NCBI GenBank assembly: GCA_013289825.1
Contig: JABCZF010000028.1
Location: forward strand, 1-63,792
Origin: Acidobacteriota bacterium
Lineage (GTDB): Bacteria > Acidobacteriota > Terriglobia > Acidiferrales > UBA7541
Reading direction: 5' to 3'
DNA length: 63,792 bases
Part shown: in pieces, positions 15,713 to 24,447 of the stretch
Numbering within the stretch: position 1 is the stretch's first letter
Layout of the letters: each line of letters starts with the position of its first letter
The notes under the pieces: generated by a model
Told to the model about the DNA's origin: nothing
The model's input: only the letters and a program-made list of their open reading frames with translations
Databases searched by the model: none
Program-made: the position numbers and the translations under genes

Positions 15713-17572
15713 ATGAAACCGGTACAAAAGATTTTAGCCGTGGTATTGCTGGCGCTGCTGGCGGCCAGCGTGTATGGATTGCTGCGCACGGGGCAGCCGC
15801 CGGGAACGCCGGTGGCTGGCCAGCCCGCGCAGGGCGCTGCGGCCGCACCAGGGCCGCGGGTGGACCAATCGCACCTGCTGACGGCGCAGCGTCTGGCGAA
15901 AATGCCGACCAGCCCCGAGGAACAGCCGTTCGCTCAGGAAGCCCTGCGGCTTGCCGATCATCAGTTGGATCTGGCGTATGCGGCGGCGGAGCGCGATGCG
16001 GAAGAGCATCCACCGGCCTTGAGCGCACAAGCAAAAGAAATTCAGACGCGATTGAAGAGTGCCGAAGATGATCTCGATGCCGACAACGTTGTGGTTGCGC
16101 GCTTGACCGCCGACGCTCTGAAAGCGACCGGCGCTAGAAAGGATGCATTGGACGATCAGCTGGTCCTGGCAACGGCCCATCAAGAGGAACATCAGGATGA
16201 AGTGGACGACGCCAAGGCCGACCTAGAACGCGTAGGGGGTGACCCCAAGAGCCGCATTGAGACCATGATCGAGGAACACAAAGCTTCTTCGGAGGCTACC
16301 GATGCTTTGCGGGTAAACGTCAGCATCGCCGTCGACGAAACCGGATTGATTCACCGGTTCCAGCAATGGCTGACCCTCCATCAAAAGCAGCTGCTCTTGT
16401 GGCAAGCCCAACAAGCAGCGGAATCGGCGGCCGCTTTGCTTTCCGCGAGGCACAACGAAATCGAAGCGCAGATCGGAGCGAGAAAAAACAGCTCGGCGCA
16501 AGCCAACGGACCGGCGAATACGAAACAACCGGCGGCGAACCGTGAGGCTCCGTCGAAACTGAGCCACGAAAACTCCGCGGAGCTGGTTAAGGCCACAAAG
16601 TTCCGCGCGGCCCAGCAGAAAGCCATGTCGTCGCTCGACAAAAGGATGGACGACCAGAAACAGCTCGCCGATAACTATGGTAAGTGGATCCAATTGATCG
16701 CCGGGAAACAGAAAGCTGAATTTCACCGTGCCCTGATTGGTGTGATCGTCATTCTTGGCATCCTGCTGCTAGGAGTTTTTTTCGACAGCTGGCTGGAAAA
16801 ACTGCTCGGAAAGACTGCGCTGGATCGCCGGCAGGTGGAGACCTTGCGAACCGTGACGCGCGTGAGCATCCAGGTGCTGGCTGTGGTGTTGATTCTGCTG
16901 GTGATTTTCGGGCTGCCGAAGCAGCTCGGGACAGTACTTGGATTGGCCGGCGCGGGACTTACGGTCGCGTTGAAAGATTTCATCGTCGGTTTCCTCGGCT
17001 GGTTTGTGCTGATGGGAAAGAACGGGATTCGGCTCGGCGATTGGGTGGAGATTAACGGAGTGACTGGAGAAGTCGTTGAGCTTGGCATGTTTCATACCGT
17101 TCTGCTGGAGACCGGCAACTGGACCGATTCAGGCCATCCGACCGGGCGGCGCGTGACGTTCACCAACAGTTTTGCGATTGAAGGACATTATTTCAATTTC
17201 TCGACTTCGGGCCAGTGGTTGTGGGACGAATTGCAAGTGGTTTTGCCTGCCGGACGCGATCCCTACCCGATGGTCGATGCCATCCAGAAGATCGTGCTGG
17301 AAGCGACGGCGGAGACCGCGAAACAAGCGGAGAAAGAATGGCAGGGTGTGACGCGCTCGCGCGACACCGCGCATACCCTCACCGCGGCGCCAGCAATCAA
17401 TGTGAAGCCGGTCGTGGGCGGCGTGGAAATCGCGGTGAGATACATCACGCGTGCGAATGAACGCTACCAGATGCGCGCGAAATTAAACCAAGCGGCGGTG
17501 GACCTGCTGGGTCAGAGTTTTGTAGCGCCACCGGCTGCGGCGGCGGAGCCCGCTGCAAAGCCTGCTGGATGA
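15713..17572 (+). CDS. MscS-family mechanosensitive ion channel
   Basis: This 619-residue inner-membrane protein has an N-terminal signal or anchor helix, then about 320 residues of periplasmic, largely helical and coiled-coil sequence rich in Ala, Glu, Lys and Gln. Membrane helices follow near 345-365, 385-405 and 410-440. The pore-lining helix LGLAGAGLTVALKDFIVGFLG at about 413-433 and the beta domain with RLGDWVEINGVTGEVVELG near 440 define the MscS core. Family channels release solutes on osmotic downshock. The long N-terminal domain resembles the large MscK/YbdG type more than small MscS. The C-terminal tail is Ala/Pro-rich. Confidence 0.9.
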   Translation: MKPVQKILAVVLLALLAASVYGLLRTGQPPGTPVAGQPAQGAAAAPGPRVDQSHLLTAQRLAKMPTSPEEQPFAQEALRLADHQLDLAYAAAERDAEEHPPALSAQAKEIQTRLKSAEDDLDADNVVVARLTADALKATGARKDALDDQLVLATAHQEEHQDEVDDAKADLERVGGDPKSRIETMIEEHKASSEATDALRVNVSIAVDETGLIHRFQQWLTLHQKQLLLWQAQQAAESAAALLSARHNEIEAQIGARKNSSAQANGPANTKQPAANREAPSKLSHENSAELVKATKFRAAQQKAMSSLDKRMDDQKQLADNYGKWIQLIAGKQKAEFHRALIGVIVILGILLLGVFFDSWLEKLLGKTALDRRQVETLRTVTRVSIQVLAVVLILLVIFGLPKQLGTVLGLAGAGLTVALKDFIVGFLGWFVLMGKNGIRLGDWVEINGVTGEVVELGMFHTVLLETGNWTDSGHPTGRRVTFTNSFAIEGHYFNFSTSGQWLWDELQVVLPAGRDPYPMVDAIQKIVLEATAETAKQAEKEWQGVTRSRDTAHTLTAAPAINVKPVVGGVEIAVRYITRANERYQMRAKLNQAAVDLLGQSFVAPPAAAAEPAAKPAG

Positions 17573-17867
17573 GCTGGTCCGGAGATTCGAGTCGAGGCAG
17601 GCGGGGTCGAAACCATGTCCATTCCCGCCGCTGCTTACTTCGCCACGCCGCGTGCGCGAACTTCTTCTGACGTCAAGCCGTACAGTGGCGGCGTTGCTAC
17701 GCCCAATAGCCAGATGCCGGCGGACGCCGTCTTGCGTCGCCCGTCCGAGGAGCCCGCTCTAAATCTTTCAAATCGCTCGAGACCGCTCCGGATGACGCAG
17801 GTTCGGAAGGTTCGAAATGGTTGATCCGTTTTCTCGAGGAGCGCTTGAGACCATCTGCGGCGCTCAA
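17573..17867. other. Gap between MscS and MFS genes
   Basis: These 295 bases lie between converging genes. I see no credible gene, strong hairpin or repeat. Confidence 0.5.
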
Positions 17868-19178
17868 CTAGCGCATCAACTGGCGGGCGCGGGAAGCGGA
17901 AAGAGTGGCGCCGGCGTAGAGGAGCGCGAGCAAGGTATAGCCCGCAACCAGACTGACACCCTCGGCGACCACGCCCAAAGCGATACTCATCGTGAGCTGA
18001 ACGCAAGTCGTGAAGATGGCCATGGCGGATTGCGTGCGGCCCATGAAGTGGCGCGGGACAATGGACATTAAACCCGACTGGGCGGTGACACCGCCGACGG
18101 CGCGGCAAAGTCCGAAGATAGCCTGCATCGCGACGGCTCCTGCGAGAAAAGCGACAAACGGTGTGGCCATATGGCCGACGGCAAGCACGGCGCAAGCCGC
18201 GACATAGAGCGGCATGCGCAGCGAGCTGCGCAGCTGGCTGGCGATGAGGCCGCCGGTGATGGCGCCGACGGCCCAGCCGGCTTCAAGAAAGCCGAGACCG
18301 CGCGCGCCGGCGTGCAGGATGTCATTCACCAGGGCGACCAGGACGACGTTGCCGCTGACGACTCCGGCCATCATGATCGAGTGCGTGACGCCCAAGGAGC
18401 GCACCAGCGGTTGTTGTTTAAGATAGGCGAAGCCCTCCTTGAGATCGGCGTAGACCGCCAGAGAGAGGCCAGCTTCGGCAACTTCGGGATTTTCGCCCGA
18501 TGCCAGAGCTTCGGCGGTGGCTTCGGTCGCTTCGGAATATTCCCGCGGGTATTTCAGATGGTCACGCGGAGAGACGTAACCGCTGCGGACGCAATAGAGG
18601 CAGAACGCAGAGGCGAAGTAGGTCAGGCCGTCGATGAACAGGATTCCCGCGATCCCAGCGCGATCGTAGAGGAAGCCCACGACGGAACCAGCGATGAGCA
18701 TGCCACTTTGCACGCCGACGAGAACGGCGGCATTGGCGCCGGTGAACTGGCTCGGCGGAATGACTTCCTGGACCAGGGCGTTGACGGTGGCCCAGTACAT
18801 GGCGGAGCCCACGCCGGTGATCAGTGTCATGGCGTAGAGATGCCAGAGCTGGAGATGGCCGCTCCAGGCAATATACGCGGCCGCTAGAACAAAGAAGCCG
18901 CGGACGATGTCGAGGGAGACACCAAGATAGCGGCGGTCAAAGCGGTCGATGAGCACACCGCCTAAAAAGGGAATGAAAAGGCCGGGCAGCGTGACGACGA
19001 TAACTTGCAGGCTGACTTTCACCGTGGAGTGTGTAGCGGCCATGATGTACCAGCTCACGCCGACGAAGTTCATGCCGCTGCCGAAGAGCGAGACGAACAT
19101 GGCCAGAAAGAAATAACGGAAGCCGGGCTGTGCCCAGATCAGCTTCCAATCCACACGGGTTGTCGTTGCGGTTGCCAT
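17868..19178 (-). CDS. Major facilitator superfamily exporter (EntS-like)
   Basis: This 436-residue transporter has about twelve predicted helices. The conserved loop between helices 2 and 3, GGVLIDRFDRRYLGVSLD, is near residues 75-92. The overall sequence fits the MFS_3 branch, which includes the enterobactin exporter EntS and antibiotic efflux proteins. The central loop (about 205-250) is acidic and Ala-rich. The substrate cannot be read from sequence, and no siderophore genes are nearby. A long antisense frame over it is a coding shadow. Confidence 0.88.
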   Translation of the reverse strand: MATATTTRVDWKLIWAQPGFRYFFLAMFVSLFGSGMNFVGVSWYIMAATHSTVKVSLQVIVVTLPGLFIPFLGGVLIDRFDRRYLGVSLDIVRGFFVLAAAYIAWSGHLQLWHLYAMTLITGVGSAMYWATVNALVQEVIPPSQFTGANAAVLVGVQSGMLIAGSVVGFLYDRAGIAGILFIDGLTYFASAFCLYCVRSGYVSPRDHLKYPREYSEATEATAEALASGENPEVAEAGLSLAVYADLKEGFAYLKQQPLVRSLGVTHSIMMAGVVSGNVVLVALVNDILHAGARGLGFLEAGWAVGAITGGLIASQLRSSLRMPLYVAACAVLAVGHMATPFVAFLAGAVAMQAIFGLCRAVGGVTAQSGLMSIVPRHFMGRTQSAMAIFTTCVQLTMSIALGVVAEGVSLVAGYTLLALLYAGATLSASRARQLMR

Positions 19179-19260
19179 GGAGCCCTATAGCTTACTATCG
19201 TAGGCGCGCGGTTTTGCGGGCGGAGAAGCGGGCGGTTTATATCTGGGGAATCGAGGCCTT

Positions 19261-19869
19261 ATGGGAAACGAAGTGAAATGCACGGTGCGAGTTGGGAAGG
19301 ACGTGTCGGAAGGGACGGTGCTGCTCGAAACCAGCGAAATTCTCTTTCGCGGCGGCTTTCGGCTGAAGATTCCGTTTGCTTCGATCAAGTCGGTGAAAGC
19401 GGTTGACGGCGAACTGCGGTTCGAGACTGCCGACGGATTGGCGGTGTTCGAGCTGGGGCCTCGAGCGGAGAAGTGGTGCGAGAAGATACTTCATCCCAAA
19501 TCGCGTATCGAAAAGATTGGCGTGAAACCCGGAGCAAAAATCTCTGTGTTCGGCAACTTCGCAGCGGATTTTTTCGAGGAGGTCAAACCGCTTGCGGGCT
19601 CGCTGACCAGGGATAAGGTTCGAGCGGAATGCGATTTGGTCTTCTTGGCGGCCGATTCGCTCAAAGGGCTTTCTTCGGTCGCGAAGATTCGGAAGTCTAT
19701 GAAAGGTGCTACCGGGCTTTGGATTGTCTATCCCAAGGGGCAAGAGAGCATCACGGAGAACGACGTGATCGCTGCCGGGCGAAAAACAGGATTGAAAGAT
19801 GTGAAGGTTGTCGGCTTTTCCCGAACGCACACGGCGTTGAAGTTCGTCGTTCCGCTCGACCGACGATAA
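19261..19869 (+). CDS. PH-like domain fused to a DUF3052-like domain (hypothetical)
   Basis: This 202-residue protein has no signal or membrane segment. The first 80 residues look like a bacterial PH-like beta domain (GTVLLETSEILFRGGFRLKIP, then a final helix ending in WCEKI). The second half, from about residue 85, resembles DUF3052: it opens with KPGAKISVFG, has a central DLVFLAADS strand, then LWIVYPKGQ and a closing DVKVVGFSRTHTALKFVVP. Both calls are from pattern alone. It is divergent from the MFS gene and 78 bases before the OppD-like gene. I do not know its function. Confidence 0.6.
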   Translation: MGNEVKCTVRVGKDVSEGTVLLETSEILFRGGFRLKIPFASIKSVKAVDGELRFETADGLAVFELGPRAEKWCEKILHPKSRIEKIGVKPGAKISVFGNFAADFFEEVKPLAGSLTRDKVRAECDLVFLAADSLKGLSSVAKIRKSMKGATGLWIVYPKGQESITENDVIAAGRKTGLKDVKVVGFSRTHTALKFVVPLDRR

Positions 19870-19947
19870 ACCCGAGATGCCCGTCCCGAGAGCACCAACG
19901 GGCAGTTTCGCGTTGGGAGTTCTGAAATTCAGCACTAAGATGGTTTC

Positions 19948-20964
19948 GTGACCTGTTTATTGGAAGTGCGCGGACTGACCGTGGAATTGCCGACCCCCGC
20001 TGGCTGGGTGCGGCCCGTGAACGAGGTGTCGCTGCACATCGATGCTGGCGAGTCGCTTGGGCTGGTTGGCGAATCCGGTAGCGGAAAGACCATGCTGGCG
20101 ATGGCCTTGATGGGGTTGTTGCCGCCGGGAGCGAGAGTCGAAGGCGAAGCGTTGCTGGGCAAGGATCGCAAGGAGGTCGCGGAGGTTAAGGAGAAGAACG
20201 CTCGCGAACCGGGAGTTGCCGGAGGGAAGAATTTGCTGGCCTTGAACGAGCGGCAGTGGCGGGCCGTACGTGGCGGCCAAATTGCGATGGTTTTTCAGGA
20301 GCCGATGACTTCGCTGAATCCGGTGATGCGCATCGGTCGGCAGATTGAAGAAGCGATTCGCGCGCATGAATCGCGCCTTGCCGCAGGGGATGTGAAACGC
20401 AGGGCGGCGGAGGCCCTCGGCCGCGCGGCGATTCCCGAACCCCAAGTTCGCGCGGAGCAATTTCCTCATCAGCTTTCCGGTGGCTTACGCCAGCGCGCGA
20501 TGATTGCCATGGCTTTGGCGGCGGGGCCGCGATTCTTGATTGCCGACGAACCGACGACGGCGCTCGACGTCACGGTGCAAAAGCAGATCTTGGATCTACT
20601 CGATCATCTTCGGCGCGAACTGCGGCTTGCTTTGCTCTTTATCACGCACGATCTGGGCGTCGTTCGGCAAGTCGCAGATCGTGTCGCCGTGATGTACGCT
20701 GGGCGCATTATCGAGGAAGGTCCGGCGCGCCAAGTGCTGGCGTCGCCGCGTCATCCGTATACGCAAGGTTTGCTGAACGCTTCGCCCACGCTCGAGCGAG
20801 GCAAGCTGTCGCCGATTCCGGGCTCCGTTCCGCAGTTGACCGCCGTGCCGCCCGGTTGCGCTTTTGAACCGCGCTGCTCCTTGCGCCGTGCTGAGTGTGT
20901 CGCCGCTGTCCCCGATCTTCGAGTCGCGGACCAGAGCCACACCGCGCGCTGCGTTCTGGTGTAG
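19948..20964 (+). CDS. OppD/DppD-type peptide ABC transporter ATPase
   Basis: This 338-residue ATPase has Walker A (GESGSGKT) near residue 44, a Q-loop ([12 protein letters not shown]) near 115, the signature LSGGLRQR near 175, and Walker B ending in DEPTTALD near 195. The C-terminus carries the oligopeptide-type extension with three cysteines (CAFEPRC and C). An unusual charged insertion of about 20 residues sits between Walker A and the Q-loop (near 75-95, rich in Lys, Glu and Ala). The start is GTG. It pairs with the OppF-like gene nine bases downstream, but no permease or binding-protein gene is present. Confidence 0.9.
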   Translation: MTCLLEVRGLTVELPTPAGWVRPVNEVSLHIDAGESLGLVGESGSGKTMLAMALMGLLPPGARVEGEALLGKDRKEVAEVKEKNAREPGVAGGKNLLALNERQWRAVRGGQIAMVFQEPMTSLNPVMRIGRQIEEAIRAHESRLAAGDVKRRAAEALGRAAIPEPQVRAEQFPHQLSGGLRQRAMIAMALAAGPRFLIADEPTTALDVTVQKQILDLLDHLRRELRLALLFITHDLGVVRQVADRVAVMYAGRIIEEGPARQVLASPRHPYTQGLLNASPTLERGKLSPIPGSVPQLTAVPPGCAFEPRCSLRRAECVAAVPDLRVADQSHTARCVLV

Positions 20965-20972
20965 CAACGCGT

Positions 20973-21812
20973 ATGCCCAGCCAGAAGCTATCGACAACAA
21001 TGCACACCAGCGAAATCCTGCTTGAAGCGCGCGACCTGCGAAAATCCTACCGCCGCGGCGGCGGCGTATTTTCAAAGGAAGCAGAAGGGCCGCGGTTTAC
21101 GGCGGTAGACGGCGTATGCCTGGCGGTCGAGCGCGGCGAGACATTCGCCGTGGTCGGTGAGAGTGGCTGCGGAAAAACGACCCTGGCGCGCATGCTCGTG
21201 CGGCTCATCGAACCGGACTCCGGCGAGCTTGGCTTTCGAGGGAAAGATCTCCTGGCTTTGCGTGGCGCGGAGCTTCGCGCCGAGCGGCGCCAAATGCAGA
21301 TGGTATTCCAGGACCCCTTTGCCTCTCTCGACCCGAGAATGCGGGTTGCCGAGATGGTCGGCGAGCCGCTGGCCATCCATCATCCGGAGCTCGGCAAAAC
21401 GGAGAAGCAGGAACGCACCCGGGCGATGCTCGAACGCGTGGGTCTCGGAGCTGATGCCCTGAAGCGCTATCCGCACGAGTTTTCCGGCGGGCAGCGGCAG
21501 AGGATCGGTATCGCCCGTGCCCTGATTCTCCGGCCAAAGCTTGTCGTGGCCGACGAACCCGTTTCCGCGCTGGACGTTTCCGTGGGTGCGCAGGTCTTGT
21601 TGCTGCTGCAGGAGCTGCAAAGCGAGTTCGGCCTCACCTACATCTTCATTTCCCACAGCTTGCCGGTGGTGGCGCAGATGGCCACGCGCATTGCGGTCAT
21701 GCGCGCGGGTAAGTTTGTGGAGGTCGGGCCCGCCGAGCAAGTCCTTCATCTCCCGGCCCATGCGTATACCCGGGAACTGCTGGCGGCCGTGCCGTCATTG
21801 CCTTCGCGGTAG
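20973..21812 (+). CDS. OppF/DppF-type peptide ABC transporter ATPase
   Basis: This 279-residue ATPase has Walker A (GESGCGKT) near residue 63, [12 protein letters not shown] near 110, the signature FSGGQRQR near 170 and DEPVSALD near 195. It stops soon after the nucleotide-binding domain, without the cysteine-bearing oligopeptide C-terminal extension of most OppF proteins, so it is shorter than usual. I chose the ATG at 20973, just after the oppD-like stop; an ATG at 21000 is equally possible. It would form a heterodimer with the preceding ATPase and energise permeases encoded elsewhere. Confidence 0.88.
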   Translation: MPSQKLSTTMHTSEILLEARDLRKSYRRGGGVFSKEAEGPRFTAVDGVCLAVERGETFAVVGESGCGKTTLARMLVRLIEPDSGELGFRGKDLLALRGAELRAERRQMQMVFQDPFASLDPRMRVAEMVGEPLAIHHPELGKTEKQERTRAMLERVGLGADALKRYPHEFSGGQRQRIGIARALILRPKLVVADEPVSALDVSVGAQVLLLLQELQSEFGLTYIFISHSLPVVAQMATRIAVMRAGKFVEVGPAEQVLHLPAHAYTRELLAAVPSLPSR

Positions 21813-21998
21813 ATCGCCAAGTTCTCCCCGGGCCCGGGAGGCGTCTTCAGCCCGACGAGGCCGGCAACCTCGTCCTGGCAACTCGTCCTGACAACCGGGG
21901 CCGGAATAGGCTAGAATCCGCACATTGAAATATTTGTCTAGGTCCCTGCGTAAAGTCTGACAGAGAGTATTTCCAACCTCGTGGTGGAGGATTTTCCG

Positions 21999-22754
21999 AT
22001 GGCAACGACAACGGCCGTTTCCCCGGCTGCCAATGAGCCGCAGCCCCAGATGAGCGCGATCAGCCGTATCTTCGGCGTCTTGTTTTCACCGCAGAAAACG
22101 TTTGAAGATATTGTGAGAAAGCCCGGATGGGGCTTAGCTATCGCTCTGCTGACACTCTTGAGCCTGGCCGTCAGTTTTGGCATCAATCAGCGGATCAACT
22201 GGCGCGAATTCATGAGCCAGCAAATCGAGAAAAGTCCCCAGTCCGCCCAACTCTCGGCCGCGCAGAAGGAGCAGCGGATCGAAGGCGGAGCCAAATTCTC
22301 GCCGATCTTCACCTATGCGGTTGGTCTGTTGGGTCCCATCGTCGGCGCGCTCGTTTTCGCTCTAGTGATGTGGGGGGCTTACGCGCTTCTTGGCGGCGTC
22401 AGCACGAATTTCACGACCGCCATGGCGATAACTTCACACGCATTCATGACCGGGCTCATCAGCAGCCCGCTCTTTTTGCTGGTGCTCTATCTGAAGGCGC
22501 CTGGGACGGTGGACCTGGAAAATCCGATGGCCACGAATATCGCGGCCGTTTTGCCCGATGATTCGGCTAAATGGCTTGTCGCGCTCTGCAAATCATTTGA
22601 CGTCTTTACTTTCTGGACGCTAATTCTCATCGCCATCGGATTTGCGGTTACCAACCCGAAAAAGCTCAAGGGCGGGAAGCCTTATATGATTGCGTTCGGC
22701 GTGTGGGCGGCCTACGTGGTGTGTCGGGTGGGATTTGCGTTTATCTTCTCCTGA
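21999..22754 (+). CDS. YIP1-family membrane protein
   Basis: This 251-residue protein has a Pro/Ala-rich soluble start, then IFGVLFSPQKTFEDIVRKPGW near residues 29-49, the usual entry of bacterial YIP1 domains. Five membrane helices follow. The ATG at 21999 is chosen because GGAGG lies eight bases upstream. Bacterial YIP1 proteins have no settled role; eukaryotic ones act in vesicle traffic. It is 12 bases before tgt and probably in the same transcript. Confidence 0.8.
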   Translation: MATTTAVSPAANEPQPQMSAISRIFGVLFSPQKTFEDIVRKPGWGLAIALLTLLSLAVSFGINQRINWREFMSQQIEKSPQSAQLSAAQKEQRIEGGAKFSPIFTYAVGLLGPIVGALVFALVMWGAYALLGGVSTNFTTAMAITSHAFMTGLISSPLFLLVLYLKAPGTVDLENPMATNIAAVLPDDSAKWLVALCKSFDVFTFWTLILIAIGFAVTNPKKLKGGKPYMIAFGVWAAYVVCRVGFAFIFS

Positions 22755-22766
22755 TACACTCGGAAG

Positions 22767-23903
22767 GTGAGTTTTTCGTTTGAGGTAACTAAAACCGATC
22801 CGACGGGGGCCCGTCGCGGGGTTTTGCACACCCCACACGGGGCGGTCGAGACGCCGTGCTTCATGCCGGTGGGTACACAGGCGACGGTGAAGGGCCTGCG
22901 CAACGAGGCGCTCGAAGAGCTGGGCGCCGAGATCCTTCTTTCGAATACCTATCACTTGTACTTGCGCCCCGGGCACGAGGCCGTCGAGAGGCTCGGTGGC
23001 TTGCACCGGTTCATGTCCTGGCCGCACGCGATTCTTACCGACTCCGGCGGCTTCCAGGTCTTCAGTCTCGCCGGATTGCGCAAAGTTACCGACGAGGGCG
23101 TGCGCTTTCGCTCGCATGTGGATGGCTCGGAGCACCTGCTCACGCCGGAAAAAGCCGCGGAGATTCAGCTGGCCCTCGGCTCGGACATCGCCATGGTGCT
23201 CGATGAGTGCATTGAGACCCCTGCGCCGCGCGAGAAAGCCGAAGCCGCTGTCGCGCGGACCACGGCATGGGCTGCGCGCGCGAGAAAGTATTTCCTCGAA
23301 CAAGCCAGCCGGAACGGGGAAGTTCGGCAATGGCAATTCGGCATCGTGCAAGGCGCTACCTTCGCCGATCTGCGACGCGCGAGCGCCGAGCAACTCCTCG
23401 AATCGGATTTCCCGGGATACGCCGTTGGCGGCCTCGCTGTCGGCGAACCGCATGCCTTGACGTGCGCGATGACCGGCGAAGTGACCGCGCTCTTGCCTCG
23501 GGACCGCCCGCGCTATCTGATGGGCGTGGGAAAGCCCGAGCAGATCGCCGATTACGTCTCTCTGGGCATCGACATGATGGACTGCGTGCTGCCGACGCGC
23601 GCCGCTCGTCACGCGTGTCTCTATACGAGCGCAGGCCGCGTGCTCATCAAGAACGCGCGTTACGCCCGGGACCAGCGGCCGCCCGATCTGAGCTGCTCCT
23701 GCTCCGTTTGCCGCCGCTATACCCGCGCCTATCTTCGTCATCTTTTCGCTGCCGGAGAACTCACTGCGGCAATCCTGGCCACCCACCACAATGTCCACTT
23801 TTACCTTGACTTAATGCGCCAAATCCGCGAGGCTATCAAGTTTGGGAACCTAGCGAATTTCTCATCTGAGATGCACGCACGTTATGCTGTAGGCCCGGCC
23901 TGA
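22767..23903 (+). CDS. tgt: Queuine tRNA-ribosyltransferase
   Basis: This 378-residue enzyme exchanges guanine-34 of tRNAs with GUN anticodons for the queuosine precursor preQ1. The substrate-binding aspartate is in ILTDSGGFQVFSL near residue 93, and the nucleophilic aspartate is in GIDMMDCVLPTR near 270. The zinc site is intact: CSCSVC followed about 25 residues later by the histidine in ATHHN. The start is GTG, with a TACACT hexamer ending six bases upstream that could start a leaderless transcript. It heads the classical tgt-yajC-secD-secF order. Confidence 0.96.
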   Translation: MSFSFEVTKTDPTGARRGVLHTPHGAVETPCFMPVGTQATVKGLRNEALEELGAEILLSNTYHLYLRPGHEAVERLGGLHRFMSWPHAILTDSGGFQVFSLAGLRKVTDEGVRFRSHVDGSEHLLTPEKAAEIQLALGSDIAMVLDECIETPAPREKAEAAVARTTAWAARARKYFLEQASRNGEVRQWQFGIVQGATFADLRRASAEQLLESDFPGYAVGGLAVGEPHALTCAMTGEVTALLPRDRPRYLMGVGKPEQIADYVSLGIDMMDCVLPTRAARHACLYTSAGRVLIKNARYARDQRPPDLSCSCSVCRRYTRAYLRHLFAAGELTAAILATHHNVHFYLDLMRQIREAIKFGNLANFSSEMHARYAVGPA

Positions 23904-24081
23904 ACCTTGGACTGGAATAGCCTGCGAGATTCTTCAAGTGCGCCCCGGCTCAAGCTGGGGAGACCTGCGCGGCAACACGAGCAGAGAATCCGGCAGGCTG
24001 TGAGAGCGGGGGCAGGGGAACCCGCCGAGCTGATGCCCTCTCCAGTGAAGCTGGGCCGGCCCGAACTTGGCGAAAGGAACG
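23904..24081 (+). other. Structured leader upstream of yajC
   Basis: The 178 bases between tgt and yajC include a strong hairpin, CCCCGGCT and AGCTGGGG around 23943-23961, and other GC-rich dyads. I recognise no known regulatory RNA. GAAAGGA just before 24082 is the ribosome site of yajC. Confidence 0.35.
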
Positions 24082-24408
24082 ATGCAGTTCTTGACGATTA
24101 TGGCAGCGATTCTGTTTCAGGCTTCAGGACCAGCGAGTCTGCTCGGCAATCCCCTGGTAATGATGGTTGTGGTGATGGCCATCTTCTATGTCATGCTGAT
24201 TCTGCCGCAGCAGCGGCAACGCAAAAAGATGCAGGCGATGATCGCCGCGCTCAAATCCGGAGACAAAGTGGTCACCAACAGCGGCATCTACGGCACCATC
24301 AATGGCATTGACGGCGAGACAGTCATCCTCAAAATCGCCGACCAGGTAAAAATCCGCATCGCGCGCTCGGCGATTGCGCAGGTGGAGGCATCGGAAGATG
24401 CGAAATAA
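24082..24408 (+). CDS. yajC: Sec translocon accessory protein YajC
   Basis: This 108-residue protein has one membrane helix (LVMMVVVMAIFYVMLILP near residues 22-39) and a cytoplasmic domain with the conserved QQRQRKKMQ and SGDKVVTNSGIYGTI blocks. It joins SecDF to form the auxiliary complex of the protein translocon. The ATG at 24082 follows GAAAGGA; an upstream TTG would add five residues. It is followed closely by secD. Confidence 0.95.
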   Translation: MQFLTIMAAILFQASGPASLLGNPLVMMVVVMAIFYVMLILPQQRQRKKMQAMIAALKSGDKVVTNSGIYGTINGIDGETVILKIADQVKIRIARSAIAQVEASEDAK

Positions 24409-24447
24409 ACCCGCCCGCGGCCAGAGCGTGCGCTCAACCCTCTGACC

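Noticed and set aside
17615..17824. 69-residue plus-strand frame between the MscS and MFS genes
   Set aside because: The composition is random-looking and no start signal precedes it.
21824..21840. CCCGGGCCCGGG-type near-palindrome after the OppF-like gene as a terminator
   Set aside because: It leaves no loop for a stable long stem and has no T-run.
22620..23798. 392-residue minus-strand open frame
   Set aside because: It is antisense to tgt, which has all catalytic and zinc residues.
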